A stretch of DNA of 27,301 nt from Desulfobacterales bacterium (lineage in GTDB: Bacteria > Desulfobacterota > Desulfobacteria > Desulfobacterales > UBA11574): positions 1 through 27,301 of the forward strand of contig JAQYVG010000005.1 in NCBI GenBank assembly GCA_030145595.1, given 5' to 3'. Positions within the stretch are counted from its first letter, which is position 1; each line of letters begins with the position of its first letter. A model generated the notes under the pieces. The model had not been told where the DNA came from. It did not search any database and was given only the letters and a program-made list of their open reading frames with translations. The position numbers and the translations under genes are program-made. Of the stretch, positions 8,639 through 16,848 are shown piece after piece.

Positions 8639-8673
8639 TTAGTGTCCATCCATGTAATTCAAAATGGACACTA
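8639..8673. repeat. Minimal or decayed TAGTGTCC inverted-repeat element
   Basis: TTAGTGTCCATCCAT (8639-8653) faces ATGGACACTA (8664-8673) across about 10 bp. These ends match the terminal inverted repeats of the 145-bp element at 21086-21230. It looks like an internally deleted copy or a solo-end remnant. It ends 40 bp before the start codon of the downstream gene. Confidence 0.5.
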
Positions 8674-8712
8674 TGGGTTTCCAATTAGGTGAAAGATAAC
8701 AATGGAGGGTTG

Positions 8713-9114
8713 ATGATCATAAAATCAGAGGAGATTAACGATATTTTTACGCCGGATGTTTTGCAACAGTTGTTTCCGGAAGATCGTACGGATCAATTTT
8801 TTGACGCCCTTTACGGTGATGCAGCTGAAGGTACTTACGATATCAGCCTTAAATTCAAAAGCCACAGGCCAAACCGGCTTGAGTTTGAACTGCACCTCTT
8901 ACAGCGTCCCGGCAAATGCCTCCAATGCAGTCTCACCTATGGCCTTCCGCAAGTATTTTCACGCCATCCGGTAATCGATATCAACGGCCTGGTCGGTAAA
9001 ATTGATCAGCTGCTTGATGCACGTGCCCAATGTGACGGCTGGCAAATCGGCAGCACCCGGGAAAAATCAGATGAACTTCATACTATCCCCCTGACTATCC
9101 TACTCAGGGATTGA
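8713..9114 (+). CDS. Small conserved protein of unknown function
   Basis: A soluble protein of 133 residues with no signal peptide or membrane segment. I do not recognise a characterised domain. Visible features are an acidic N-terminal half (FTPDVLQQLFPEDRTDQFFDALYGD), a CxxC pair in GKCLQCSLTYGLPQVFSRHP, and a C-terminal PLTI-strand. From memory, deltaproteobacterial databases contain a similar family carrying the meaningless transferred name 'pancreas/duodenum homeobox protein 1'; that name should not be used as a function. The frame is open to a GTG at 8689, but ATG 8713 follows a GGAGGG Shine-Dalgarno at 8704-8709 and is preferred. It stands alone between two non-coding regions. Confidence 0.72.
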   Translation: MIIKSEEINDIFTPDVLQQLFPEDRTDQFFDALYGDAAEGTYDISLKFKSHRPNRLEFELHLLQRPGKCLQCSLTYGLPQVFSRHPVIDINGLVGKIDQLLDARAQCDGWQIGSTREKSDELHTIPLTILLRD

Positions 9115-9147
9115 CAGTAGCTTGAACTATTGCGAGCCCTTAATAAC

Positions 9148-9194
9148 CCGCCAGAGGCGGACAAGCGCAGCTCGAAGATCCCGCTAAAAGCGGG
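9148..9194. terminator. Two small hairpins between convergent genes
   Basis: CCGCC-AGA-GGCGG (9148-9160) and CCCGCT-AAA-AGCGGG (9180-9194) lie between the small protein gene (+) and ilvE (-), which converge here. Neither has a proper U tract, so their role as terminators for one or both genes is only suggested by position. Confidence 0.35.
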
Positions 9195-9235
9195 GAGATG
9201 AAAGCCTCCGGCTCGTGCAAGATTCAGGTAACAGA

Positions 9236-10306
9236 TCAAGCGATACGCACCCGCCAGCCAAACGGGTCTTCTTTGCGCCCGTATTGAATCCCGGTAATTT
9301 CGTCATAGAGTTTTCGGGACAAATCGCCGGTCTGGCCGCCTGCTATTTGCAAAACGTTTTCTTTGTAACAAATCTCGCCCACAGGAGAAATTACGGCGGC
9401 GGTGCCGGTAGCGAACATTTCCTTTAAAGATCCGTTTTGGGCTCCATCGGCAACCTCTTGGATAGTGATGAGGCGCTCTGAGACATTTAGTCCCCAGTGT
9501 CGGGCGATCTGAAGCACTGAATCTCTGGTAACACCCGGCAGAATGGTACCGCCTAAAGGCGGCGTGACCAGTTCGTCGTTGATAACAAAGAAGATGTTGC
9601 TGGTGCCGACTTCCTCCACGTACTTAAGTTCTTTGGCATCTATCCACAGAACCTGAGTGTAACCTTGCTCGGCGGCCTGCATTGAAGCCAAAAGCGTAGG
9701 TCCGTAGTTGCCGGATGTTTTCGCTTCTCCAGCCCCCCCTCTGGCGGCGCGAACGTATTCGTCGGAAACAAAAATCTTGGTGGGACTGAACCCTTCCGGG
9801 TAGTAAGCTCCCACCGGCCCGAGAATGATGTAGAACAGGTATTGATCCGCAGGTCGTACACCCAGCGCAGGCTCGTTGGCAATCATTGTGGGCCTGACAT
9901 AAAGGGACGTGCCCTCCGACTTTGGTATCCATTCACGTTCAAGTAAAATTAATTCCTTTAAGGCCTGCAGAACAAAAGCGGCATCCATTTCCGGCATGAC
10001 CATTCTGCGGGCGGAAGCGTTCATGCGTTCAATATTTTTATCGGGTCGAAACAGCCCGATACCGCCGTCTTGTAAATGATATGCTTTTAGGCCTTCAAAC
10101 ACTTCCTGATTATAATGCAGTACCATGGCGGCCGGATCGAGCGACAGGTCTCCATAGGGTTCAATGCGCGGATCGTGCCACCCTTTTTCCCTGGTAAAAT
10201 CCATAAGAAACATATGTTCTGTGGTGTACTTCCCGAAACCCAGCTCAGAATCTTTGGGACGATCTTTTTGGCCAATCTTTGTAGATTTGTTCACTCTGAT
10301 TTCCAT
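9236..10306 (-). CDS. ilvE: Branched-chain amino-acid aminotransferase
   Basis: A fold-type IV PLP enzyme of 356 residues that moves amino groups between glutamate and leucine, isoleucine or valine. The PLP-binding lysine is K196 in GEAKTSGNYGPTLLA. Other family marks are EVFEGLKAY, the LFRPDKNIERMNASARR segment, EEVGTSNIFFV and the phosphate-binding GTAAVISPVGEI near the C-terminus. The length and the N-terminus fit the longer group (about 350 residues, like eukaryotic and actinobacterial BCATs) rather than the 300-residue E. coli type. An AAGGA Shine-Dalgarno precedes the ATG. It is downstream of mlaA on the same strand with an 80-bp gap and probably has its own promoter; no attenuator was seen. 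Confidence 0.93.
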   Translation of the reverse strand: MEIRVNKSTKIGQKDRPKDSELGFGKYTTEHMFLMDFTREKGWHDPRIEPYGDLSLDPAAMVLHYNQEVFEGLKAYHLQDGGIGLFRPDKNIERMNASARRMVMPEMDAAFVLQALKELILLEREWIPKSEGTSLYVRPTMIANEPALGVRPADQYLFYIILGPVGAYYPEGFSPTKIFVSDEYVRAARGGAGEAKTSGNYGPTLLASMQAAEQGYTQVLWIDAKELKYVEEVGTSNIFFVINDELVTPPLGGTILPGVTRDSVLQIARHWGLNVSERLITIQEVADGAQNGSLKEMFATGTAAVISPVGEICYKENVLQIAGGQTGDLSRKLYDEITGIQYGRKEDPFGWRVRIA

Positions 10307-10386
10307 ATTACAATTCCTTGTTGTTTATCTATTGGGCTTTACCAGATTCCTTTTTTGTCTGTCAATGGTGTTCTGATAATCGGATG

Positions 10387-11223
10387 TTATTTTAGTACTT
10401 TTTTAATGCGGAACTGGATATAGACATCACGCAGGGCGACATAAGGATCGATGGCTGCCTTTTTGAGGGCTTCGTAATCGCCGATTCGATAAGAGGTCTG
10501 ATTCACTTTATCAAAACTCCAAACGGCCCAGGACGCTTCCTTAGGATCAATGTAGTTGACGGGATTCAAGAACCAGTCTCCCACCCGGCCGAACGTATCG
10601 CGTATAGTAGACGGACCGAGAACGGGCCACACTATATAAAAACCGTTGCCAATACCGTATTTGCCCAGGGTTTGGCCCAGATCCTCTTCATCAGGACGGA
10701 TCAACCTGGGATCATTATCAGCCGGGCTCATCAATCCCAGAACACCTACAGTAGTGTTCATGACAAACCTTGTAAACTCTATTCCGGCAGCCTGCCCTTT
10801 GCCCTGAAGAGCGCAGTTGACCAGCCGCACGGGAGTTGTAAGGTTGCGGAAGAAATTTTTGACACCGGTTCTGAAAAAATCCGGAGTCACGGCCTTGTAC
10901 CCCTTGGCCAGGGGCTTAAGTACCCAGAAATAAAGCTTGTCATTGAAATGAAACATGGCCCTGTTCCACATCGAAAGCGGGTCTGCTATCTGAGCCTGCT
11001 CTTCTTCAAACTCATCGCCAAAAAAATCATCATCCAAATCTTGCATGCCGCTGTCTGCTGAGGCCGGTTCCGGATTAGCTGTATGCACTTCCCCCTTCTG
11101 GGAAAGTTGCAAGTTTTGTGATGCTGCTTGGGGAGAAGCCGCAGGCTTGTGCGCGCATCCGGCCGACAAAAAGGCGGTAATCGACAAAAGCAGTAGTAGA
11201 CCGTTTAGATGTTTTTTGCTCAT
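10387..11223 (-). CDS. mlaA: MlaA (VacJ) outer-membrane lipoprotein
   Basis: A 278-residue lipoprotein with a signal peptide and lipobox LSAGC (lipidated C23). MlaA proteins sit in the outer membrane and remove mislocalised phospholipids from its outer leaflet. The core domain starts at ADPLSMWNRAMFHFND and contains typical TPDFFRTGVKNFFRNL, GQTLGKYGIGNGFYIVWPVLGPST and NPVNYID segments. Residues 24-60 form an Ala/Pro/Ser-rich linker, then an acidic stretch with phenylalanines (62-75) precedes the core. The ATG overlaps the stop of the RND gene by four bases (ATGA), showing translational coupling. Together with the upstream MlaC-like and RND genes it suggests a lipid-transfer line across the envelope. 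Confidence 0.93.
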   Translation of the reverse strand: MSKKHLNGLLLLLSITAFLSAGCAHKPAASPQAASQNLQLSQKGEVHTANPEPASADSGMQDLDDDFFGDEFEEEQAQIADPLSMWNRAMFHFNDKLYFWVLKPLAKGYKAVTPDFFRTGVKNFFRNLTTPVRLVNCALQGKGQAAGIEFTRFVMNTTVGVLGLMSPADNDPRLIRPDEEDLGQTLGKYGIGNGFYIVWPVLGPSTIRDTFGRVGDWFLNPVNYIDPKEASWAVWSFDKVNQTSYRIGDYEALKKAAIDPYVALRDVYIQFRIKKVLK

Positions 11224-13742
11224 ATGCTCTGACCTCCGCTGTTTTCGAGGCCAAACGGCTTAAAAACAACAATCAGTTGAGGGAGCAGCGTCAAGGCGGC
11301 GATCAAGGCGATAAACATAGCCAGTCCGGTCAGCAGCCCGAAATAAATGCTGGGAATAAAACTGGACAGAATCAAAATTGAAAAACCGATAATAATCGTT
11401 GTTGAAGTATAGTACATGGCGTGGCCGATGCTTCCATGGCAGCGATGCATTGTATTAATATAATTTCGATCAATGCTAAACTCATGTTTGAATCTGTGGA
11501 TGTAGTGAATAGTGTTATCAACGGCAATCCCCAGGCTGATGGCCGCAATGGTAATGGTCATCATATCTAAGGGGATCCCTATCCAGCCCATGACTCCTAG
11601 AACAGCCGCAACGGAAAGCAGGTTGGGAGTCAAGGCGATCAAAGATATTTTCAAAGATTTGAAAAGAATCAGAAACATGCTCATCAGCGCCAGTAGGACG
11701 AATCCCAAAGTAAGAATCTGTGATTGAAACAGACTTTGCAGCATATTATTGTATAACACCAGCATTCCGCTTAATCTGAAATGCTCCGGCTTCATGCCCA
11801 GTTTGCCGGTCATTTCACGGCGGATCTTTAGCAACAGTTTGTTGCGCTGCAGTGATGGTTCCGAGTCTCTGACACGAACCAAGAAGCGCACCTGATTATG
11901 CTCTACAGACACAAACGGGTTTAAGGATTTTTTGAATTTTTCCGGAATTTCACTATACAAAAGGGCCAGTTTAAAATTGTCCAAAGGTTCGCCGTTATTT
12001 AAATCTTCAGCGATCTTCAGCAGAGTTGCCAGCGATACGATTTTACCGGTTTCCGGCAGACTCTCAAGGTATTGATGAACTTTCTTAACAACTGCCATTT
12101 TATCAGAAGTAAACCAGTATTTATCCTGGTCTTCGGTTTCGTCGAACTCATCAAACTCGTCGAACTTATCGTCGCTATCCTGGTCAGCTTCAAGAGCAGC
12201 TGTACTAGAGGATGTTGCGGGTTCAACCAGATCTACAGTAACGTTCATTGAGGTGGTACCGCCCAGTTTCTGATCAATAACCTTCATGCCCTGATAGATT
12301 TCGGTGGTATCTTTAAAGTAATCAATAAAGCTGTTTTCAACGACCAGCCTCGAGATGCCAACGGCGCTGATAATCAGGATGACGCCGCTAATTGCCAGGA
12401 TTAAGTCGCCGCGAGTCTCGGTGAATCTAGCTAAAAACGATGTCAAGGCAAAGCGTTGGCTTCTTCCGGTCGGAGGAGTTCCTTTGTGCAGCAGCATCAA
12501 TACGGCTGGAAAAAGCAGGAATGTAAGTATCAGAGAGACAATAATACCGCCAATCATCATCCAGCCGAAAGTGATGACCGGCAGAATGTCGCAGAGTAGT
12601 AATGACCCGAACCCGGCAATGGTGGTCAGCGCTGCGTACAGACAGGGTTTCAGCATCAACCGTACGGTATCGAGAACAAGCTTGCGCTGCTCGGTTTCAG
12701 GGTTGATGAAATGCAGCTCGCGGTACCGCACGATAAGATGGATCGTAATCGCCATAGTTATGATAAGCTGCAAAGATATAAAGTTCGAAGATATAACCGT
12801 GACTTCCCAGCCGAACAGCCCCAGCAGGCCCATCATGGAAATTGCGGAAAAGGCGCAGCAGAGCAGCGGCAGTAAGACCCAGCGAATTTTTAAAAAAATA
12901 ATGCCTAAGGTAATGATTAGAAAAAACAAGACCCCCAGGCCGAAAACTTTCAGGTCGCTTTTGATAAAGCTGATCAAATCGTCGGCGATCATGCTGACAC
13001 CACCCAGAAAAAGCTCGGCATCCTGTCGATACTTATCCATGATCCCGCGAATTTCCGTAATATCCTGATGCCGGTTCTGCTTCATCCGGTCCCGGTGCTT
13101 TAGCAACTTTGTAGAGACGTTTTTGAATTCAGCCGTATCTGCCGCAGAAAGCGTGCCGGTGGTTTGTTTTTCCCGCAAAACATTGCGCCGGGCCAATAAG
13201 TCACGGTAGATTTCATCGACCGGAAATTTAATCTGTAATGCTGTTGTTTTTAGGTCCGCGCTTACCAGAAGGTTTTGATACAGGGGGCTTTTGCTGATCT
13301 CGATCCTGGCCAGCTTTTTATCAACGGTCGGGGATTGGAGGGTCTGGATATTCTCGGTCAGTTCCTTAATCGGCACCGGCGGGCTTTTAAACAAAGGGAC
13401 ATCCAGAATCGAAATTACCTCGAAAACCCTTTCCAGCTGCAACAATTCATTTTTCAATCGTTCAAGATCGGCCAGCACTTTATTTGAAAACAAGTCGTCT
13501 TTGGGAGTATAAGCCAGCAGCAAAAAATCCTGCACTCCATAGCGTTTATCTATCAGGCGTGAATAGTGCAGATCGCGGTCATCTTCAATAATCAGCGTTT
13601 CCGCGGAGGCGTCAAGCCTGAAGTCCCTGGCTTTATAGCCAAAAAAAACAACCACTACCAGAATACAGCAAATAACAAGTTGCGGCCGTCTGAGGATAAC
13701 TTTATCAAAAAACAGTTCCGGCAGTGCATTAAGCTTGGTCAT
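11220..13742 (-). CDS. RND-superfamily (MMPL/HpnN-like) exporter
   Basis: An 840-residue inner-membrane protein with the classical RND plan: one helix near residues 15-35, a large periplasmic loop to about 260, a bundle of helices to about 410 plus one near 445-465, a second periplasmic loop to about 660, and a final bundle. LGIAVDNTIHYIHRF in the second bundle is the sterol-sensing/MMPL-type helix-4-equivalent signature. Relatives (HpnN, MmpL) move hopanoids or lipids. An unusual acidic insertion rich in Asp, Glu and Phe lies at residues 520-540. It starts 12 bp after the mlaC-like stop and overlaps mlaA by four bases, so these are one operon. Substrate is inferred to be a lipid; no accessory membrane-fusion protein is present. 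Confidence 0.87.
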   Translation of the reverse strand: MTKLNALPELFFDKVILRRPQLVICCILVVVVFFGYKARDFRLDASAETLIIEDDRDLHYSRLIDKRYGVQDFLLLAYTPKDDLFSNKVLADLERLKNELLQLERVFEVISILDVPLFKSPPVPIKELTENIQTLQSPTVDKKLARIEISKSPLYQNLLVSADLKTTALQIKFPVDEIYRDLLARRNVLREKQTTGTLSAADTAEFKNVSTKLLKHRDRMKQNRHQDITEIRGIMDKYRQDAELFLGGVSMIADDLISFIKSDLKVFGLGVLFFLIITLGIIFLKIRWVLLPLLCCAFSAISMMGLLGLFGWEVTVISSNFISLQLIITMAITIHLIVRYRELHFINPETEQRKLVLDTVRLMLKPCLYAALTTIAGFGSLLLCDILPVITFGWMMIGGIIVSLILTFLLFPAVLMLLHKGTPPTGRSQRFALTSFLARFTETRGDLILAISGVILIISAVGISRLVVENSFIDYFKDTTEIYQGMKVIDQKLGGTTSMNVTVDLVEPATSSSTAALEADQDSDDKFDEFDEFDETEDQDKYWFTSDKMAVVKKVHQYLESLPETGKIVSLATLLKIAEDLNNGEPLDNFKLALLYSEIPEKFKKSLNPFVSVEHNQVRFLVRVRDSEPSLQRNKLLLKIRREMTGKLGMKPEHFRLSGMLVLYNNMLQSLFQSQILTLGFVLLALMSMFLILFKSLKISLIALTPNLLSVAAVLGVMGWIGIPLDMMTITIAAISLGIAVDNTIHYIHRFKHEFSIDRNYINTMHRCHGSIGHAMYYTSTTIIIGFSILILSSFIPSIYFGLLTGLAMFIALIAALTLLPQLIVVFKPFGLENSGGQSI

Positions 13743-13754
13743 ATTTATTGTATA

Positions 13755-14387
13755 CTATTGATTAATAAGACTATTTGCCCTTTGTTTTTCAAGTTTTTGA
13801 AGAAGATCGTCAATAGTTCCACTCCTCATATCATGGTAGAACTGAGACTGGTAGGTTCTGATAATGCTGGTACCCTTGATCTCGACATCGTAGATCTTCC
13901 AGTTGTTCTTTGAGTGATAAAGTTTGTAATCCATCGATATTCTTTCACCTTTCGAGATCAGTTCGGTCGGGATGAGAATTTTGCTTTTTCGCCGTCCCTG
14001 AATAGACGCTTTATAGACTATCTTTTCATCGGTATAAAGGTTCAGGGTTTCTGCATAAAAATCCTTCAAGCTTATTTTAAAAAGTTCAATGAATCTTTCT
14101 TTTTGCTCTTGGTCCAAACCAGCCCAGTACTTCTTTAAAGTCAGCCTGGCCATTATAGGAAAATCGAACATGGGTTCGATGAGCTCAACAACTATTTTGG
14201 TCTTTGCTTGTTGTTCAAGTTCTTTTTGCTGCAAAACCGCAAGGACGGCCTCAATCTTACTTTTTAAAAATACTTCGGCAGCACCTTGATTGTCTGCGGC
14301 GGCTTTCTGGGGCAGGACCGGCAAGCTTATCATAACATACAGCAAACTTTTTAAGATCAGTTCTTTGATTTTAATTCTCCTTATCAT
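13755..14387 (-). CDS. mlaC: MlaC/Ttg2D/HpnM-family periplasmic lipid carrier
   Basis: A 210-residue exported protein with an N-terminal hydrophobic signal segment (about residues 8-31, cleavage near AAA-D). The rest matches the MlaC/toluene-tolerance Ttg2 fold: an early helical region, FDFPIMARLTLKKYWAGLDQEQKERFIELFK, then the strand-rich part ending in SKNNWKIYDVEIKGTSIIRTYQSQF. MlaC carries phospholipid between the outer-membrane MlaA complex and the inner membrane; HpnM is the version paired with an RND exporter in hopanoid clusters. The gene lies directly upstream of such an exporter and mlaA, which supports the HpnM-like arrangement. Cargo cannot be decided from sequence. Confidence 0.88.
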   Translation of the reverse strand: MIRRIKIKELILKSLLYVMISLPVLPQKAAADNQGAAEVFLKSKIEAVLAVLQQKELEQQAKTKIVVELIEPMFDFPIMARLTLKKYWAGLDQEQKERFIELFKISLKDFYAETLNLYTDEKIVYKASIQGRRKSKILIPTELISKGERISMDYKLYHSKNNWKIYDVEIKGTSIIRTYQSQFYHDMRSGTIDDLLQKLEKQRANSLINQ

Positions 14388-14474
14388 TTTAGTCTTATAT
14401 AATCGCCTGGTGCTTTTATATAAAGAATCTATTACCTGATGTTATCCCGGCCTCTATGGCATTGCAGTTTTTTC

Positions 14475-15140
14475 TCAAGCAACGGAAACCGAGTTGATTG
14501 CATGATAGGGTACCAAAGTGAGGACGCCGGACTGTTCTGCAATAATTAACTCGTACCCGGCCTCACTTTGTTCAAGCTGCAATATTCTGCCTTCAAGGGT
14601 TCGATTGTTATTCAATTCTATACGAATGTTGATATTTTCTGTTATGATATTTTGAAAATTCAGTTTCTCGGCTCCTGTTGCTTCGATCCCCCAGCGAATT
14701 GCATCCCGGTAAGCATCGTTAGTCATCCTGAGACGGCTTATAATGGTGCCAAGCAGGTTATTATAAAGTTTTGTTCCCGTTAAAGGATGTTCCTCGATAA
14801 ATGCATCAAAATCTTCACGTTTCAAGCTCAAAAGGGCGGAGTCTTTTTCCGCAAAAGCAGAAGCTGACCTTTCTTTACCATCTACAAAACCGAACTCTCC
14901 AAATACCAGCCCTTCGGTAGCGACAAACAGCGTCTTTTCATAGTCGTTAATAATGAGCTTTTTCAAGGAAACAGTTCCTTTCTCAACTATGTAAAGCGTA
15001 TCGTCGATGTCATTTTCCTTGAAAATATATTCTCCGGATGTAACATTAACTTTTTTGAATTTTTCCGTAACGAGTTTTTCTTCATCCTCAGACATCCGGT
15101 CAAAAAGGTTGTCCTTTTCAAAATGCTCTAATTCGTTCAT
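14475..15140 (-). CDS. Cyclic-nucleotide-binding domain protein with C-terminal Sm/Hfq-like domain
   Basis: A 221-residue cytosolic protein. Residues 1-125 are a CRP-type cNMP-binding beta-roll (YIFKENDIDDTLYIVEKGTV, phosphate-cassette-like GEFGFVDGKERSASAFA). A helix follows, but instead of the CRP helix-turn-helix the last ~55 residues are beta-rich: NINIRIELNNNRTLEGRILQ, then YELIIAE and VPYHAINSV. This pattern resembles the Sm fold of Hfq (Sm1 LxGxI, Sm2 KHAISTV). The Sm assignment is my inference from motif order. The cassette lacks the usual Arg-Ser-Ala context in full (ERSASAF is close). The frame is open to 15161, but ATG 15140 follows a GGGAGGA Shine-Dalgarno. It lies 87 bp upstream of the mlaC-like gene on the same strand and may head the operon. 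Confidence 0.8.
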   Translation of the reverse strand: MNELEHFEKDNLFDRMSEDEEKLVTEKFKKVNVTSGEYIFKENDIDDTLYIVEKGTVSLKKLIINDYEKTLFVATEGLVFGEFGFVDGKERSASAFAEKDSALLSLKREDFDAFIEEHPLTGTKLYNNLLGTIISRLRMTNDAYRDAIRWGIEATGAEKLNFQNIITENINIRIELNNNRTLEGRILQLEQSEAGYELIIAEQSGVLTLVPYHAINSVSVA

Positions 15141-15167
15141 GATTTGATTCCTCCCATCCAATATAAT

Positions 15168-15194
15168 GTCTTGGCATTTCTATCCCGCCAAGAC
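15168..15194. promoter_or_regulatory. Perfect inverted repeat in the leader of the cNMP-sensor gene
   Basis: GTCTTGGC (15168-15175) and GCCAAGAC (15187-15194) form perfect 8-bp arms with an 11-nt spacer. It lies 27 bp upstream of the ATG at 15140, just before the Shine-Dalgarno. It may be an operator or an RNA hairpin in the leader controlling the sensor/lipid-transport operon. Confidence 0.45.
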
Positions 15195-15555
15195 GATATA
15201 ATCAAATTATTTTTTAGCAACATTTTCTGTCGAGTCACTGGAATAATGCCTTTAAACCCATCATTCCACAATTCCGGCATTCCAATTGTGAGCACTTCAT
15301 TCTTCAGCATAAACTCAGCGAACTAACTTGAATGATATCTTATTTACAGTTTTACATTATTTTAATACATTAAAAAAATAAATGTAACTAAAAAATCCAA
15401 ATTTAAAAGGTCTGTCAACCGTACAAACAGTCAACCATACCCGTCTCGGCAAGTCAAACCCCTGTCAATTTTTGTTAACTTTGCGATTTGGTGTTCTGTA
15501 CGAAAAATTATGGTTAGCCCTTGTACCATAGTTTGTGATTTGATATGAATAAACG
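15195..15555. other. AT-rich divergent intergenic region
   Basis: No gene is supported. This region must hold promoters for the cNMP-sensor gene (-) and the MFS gene (+). A 7-bp inverted repeat CACAATT/AATTGTG (15267-15290) lies in a stretch with repeated ATTCC words. I could not assign convincing -35/-10 pairs. Confidence 0.4.
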
Positions 15556-16848
15556 ATGAACGAAGATCTGGCTGGAAAGGTACTGCGTTTTAGGTGGCTG
15601 ATTTTTCTGATACTGGCATTGGCCTACTTTTTTGTTTATTTTCATCGCCTTTCGCTTTCCGTCGTCGCCGACGATCTGATCAAAGAGTTTCAAACTACCG
15701 CCAGCATGATGGGACTTTTGGGTTCCGTTTATTTTTACTGTTATGCCGCCATGCAGTTTCCGGCCGGACTCCTTTCAGACTCCCTGGGCCCCAGGAAATC
15801 GGTGACCTGTTTTTTGATCGTCGCGGCGGTGGGAAGTATTGTTTTCGGTTTTGCCCCGACAATCAAAGGCGCCTTTATCGGCAGAGTCTTGGTTGGTGTG
15901 GGAGTCTCCATGGTCTTTATCCCGACCATGAAAATTCTTTCCCAGTGGTTTCGCGCCCACGAGTTTGCCTCTATGACCGGGATTTTTAATGCCGTCGGAG
16001 GAATAGGTGTGCTGGCAGCCACCTGGTTTCTGGCTCTAATGACAGCATTGCTGGGGTGGCGGCTCTCCTTTGAACTTATCGGTGCCTGCACCTTCATCAT
16101 CGTAGCTCTGGCCTGGCTTATAGTCCGGGACCGCCCTGCGGATAAAGGCTGGCCCACCCTGGCTGAAATCGACCGGGCAGATGAGGCCGCCTCGCATACC
16201 CCACATCAAATTCCTTTGCTTCAAGGTGCCAAACGGGTTGTCTCGGAAAAATACTTCTGGCCGGTGGCAATCTGGTTCTTTTTCGACTGCGGAATATTTT
16301 TCGGTTTCGGTGCCCTTTGGGGCGGACCTTATCTGATGCATGTCTACGGTATGACCAGGGCCCAGGCCGGAGCCGTTCTCAGCATGATCGCCTGGGGAAT
16401 GATCGTGGGCAGTCCCCCCCTTGGATATTTGTCAGACAAAGTTATGAAAAGCCGTAAAAAACCTTTCATTTTTTGTGCATTCCTGCTGGTCGTTGATCTT
16501 GCATTCCTCTACTTGTTTCCTGCCGACAATTCCCGTATAGTTTTGAGCATTTTCTTTTTTATCTTCTCCATATGTGCATCATCGGTTGTTATCTTCGGTT
16601 TTACCATGATCAAAGAGCTTTTTCCCGTAGAAATTGCCGGAACTTCAACCGGATTGGTAAATATTTTCCCTTTTTTAGGAGGGGCCGTGTTCATGCCGCT
16701 GCTGGGCCGGGTGCTGGATGCTTATCCTAAAACAACCGCAGGAGGATATTCCTTGGCATCTTACAAAATGCTACTTCTTGTACTGCTGGTAGCTTCAGTT
16801 GTATCGCTGATCTGCACACTCCTAATGAAAGAAACTTTCCCAGAATAA
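15556..16848 (+). CDS. Major facilitator superfamily transporter
   Basis: A 430-residue inner-membrane carrier with about twelve hydrophobic segments in two sets of six, split by a cytoplasmic loop at residues 195-235. The loop between helices 2 and 3 has the MFS motif A variant GLLSDSLGPRKSV (GxxxDxxGxRK), and a second copy, GYLSDKVMKSRKK, is at the matching place in the C-terminal half. Transport direction and substrate are not readable; the overall look (YFHRLSLSVVADDL in helix 1) recalls anion:cation symporter or sugar-phosphate-type MFS carriers, which is a guess. The ATG has no good Shine-Dalgarno. A terminator-like hairpin overlaps the stop codon, and an arsM remnant follows. Confidence 0.88.
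   Translation: MNEDLAGKVLRFRWLIFLILALAYFFVYFHRLSLSVVADDLIKEFQTTASMMGLLGSVYFYCYAAMQFPAGLLSDSLGPRKSVTCFLIVAAVGSIVFGFAPTIKGAFIGRVLVGVGVSMVFIPTMKILSQWFRAHEFASMTGIFNAVGGIGVLAATWFLALMTALLGWRLSFELIGACTFIIVALAWLIVRDRPADKGWPTLAEIDRADEAASHTPHQIPLLQGAKRVVSEKYFWPVAIWFFFDCGIFFGFGALWGGPYLMHVYGMTRAQAGAVLSMIAWGMIVGSPPLGYLSDKVMKSRKKPFIFCAFLLVVDLAFLYLFPADNSRIVLSIFFFIFSICASSVVIFGFTMIKELFPVEIAGTSTGLVNIFPFLGGAVFMPLLGRVLDAYPKTTAGGYSLASYKMLLLVLLVASVVSLICTLLMKETFPE

Larger units (their letters stand above)
7991..8712. other. 722-bp non-coding, hairpin-rich divergent intergenic region
   Basis: No convincing gene lies between the divergent MoxR gene and the small protein gene at 8713. The stretch instead contains a series of inverted repeats: CAGAAG/CTTCTG (about 8054-8074), ACAGTCT-ACC-AGACTGT (8082-8098), a terminator at 8316-8362, GGGTGGC/GCCACCC (8374-8400), a 13-bp bulged hairpin (8448-8480), the palindrome GCAGCGCTGC (8494-8503), a nested palindrome (8531-8591) and a short TAGTGTCC-type repeat (8639-8673). 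It must also hold the promoters for both flanking genes, which I could not place. Confidence 0.6.

Noticed and set aside
12355..13068. 237-codon plus-strand open frame
   Set aside because: It is antisense to the well-supported RND exporter, and its translation is arginine/isoleucine-rich without any family motif.
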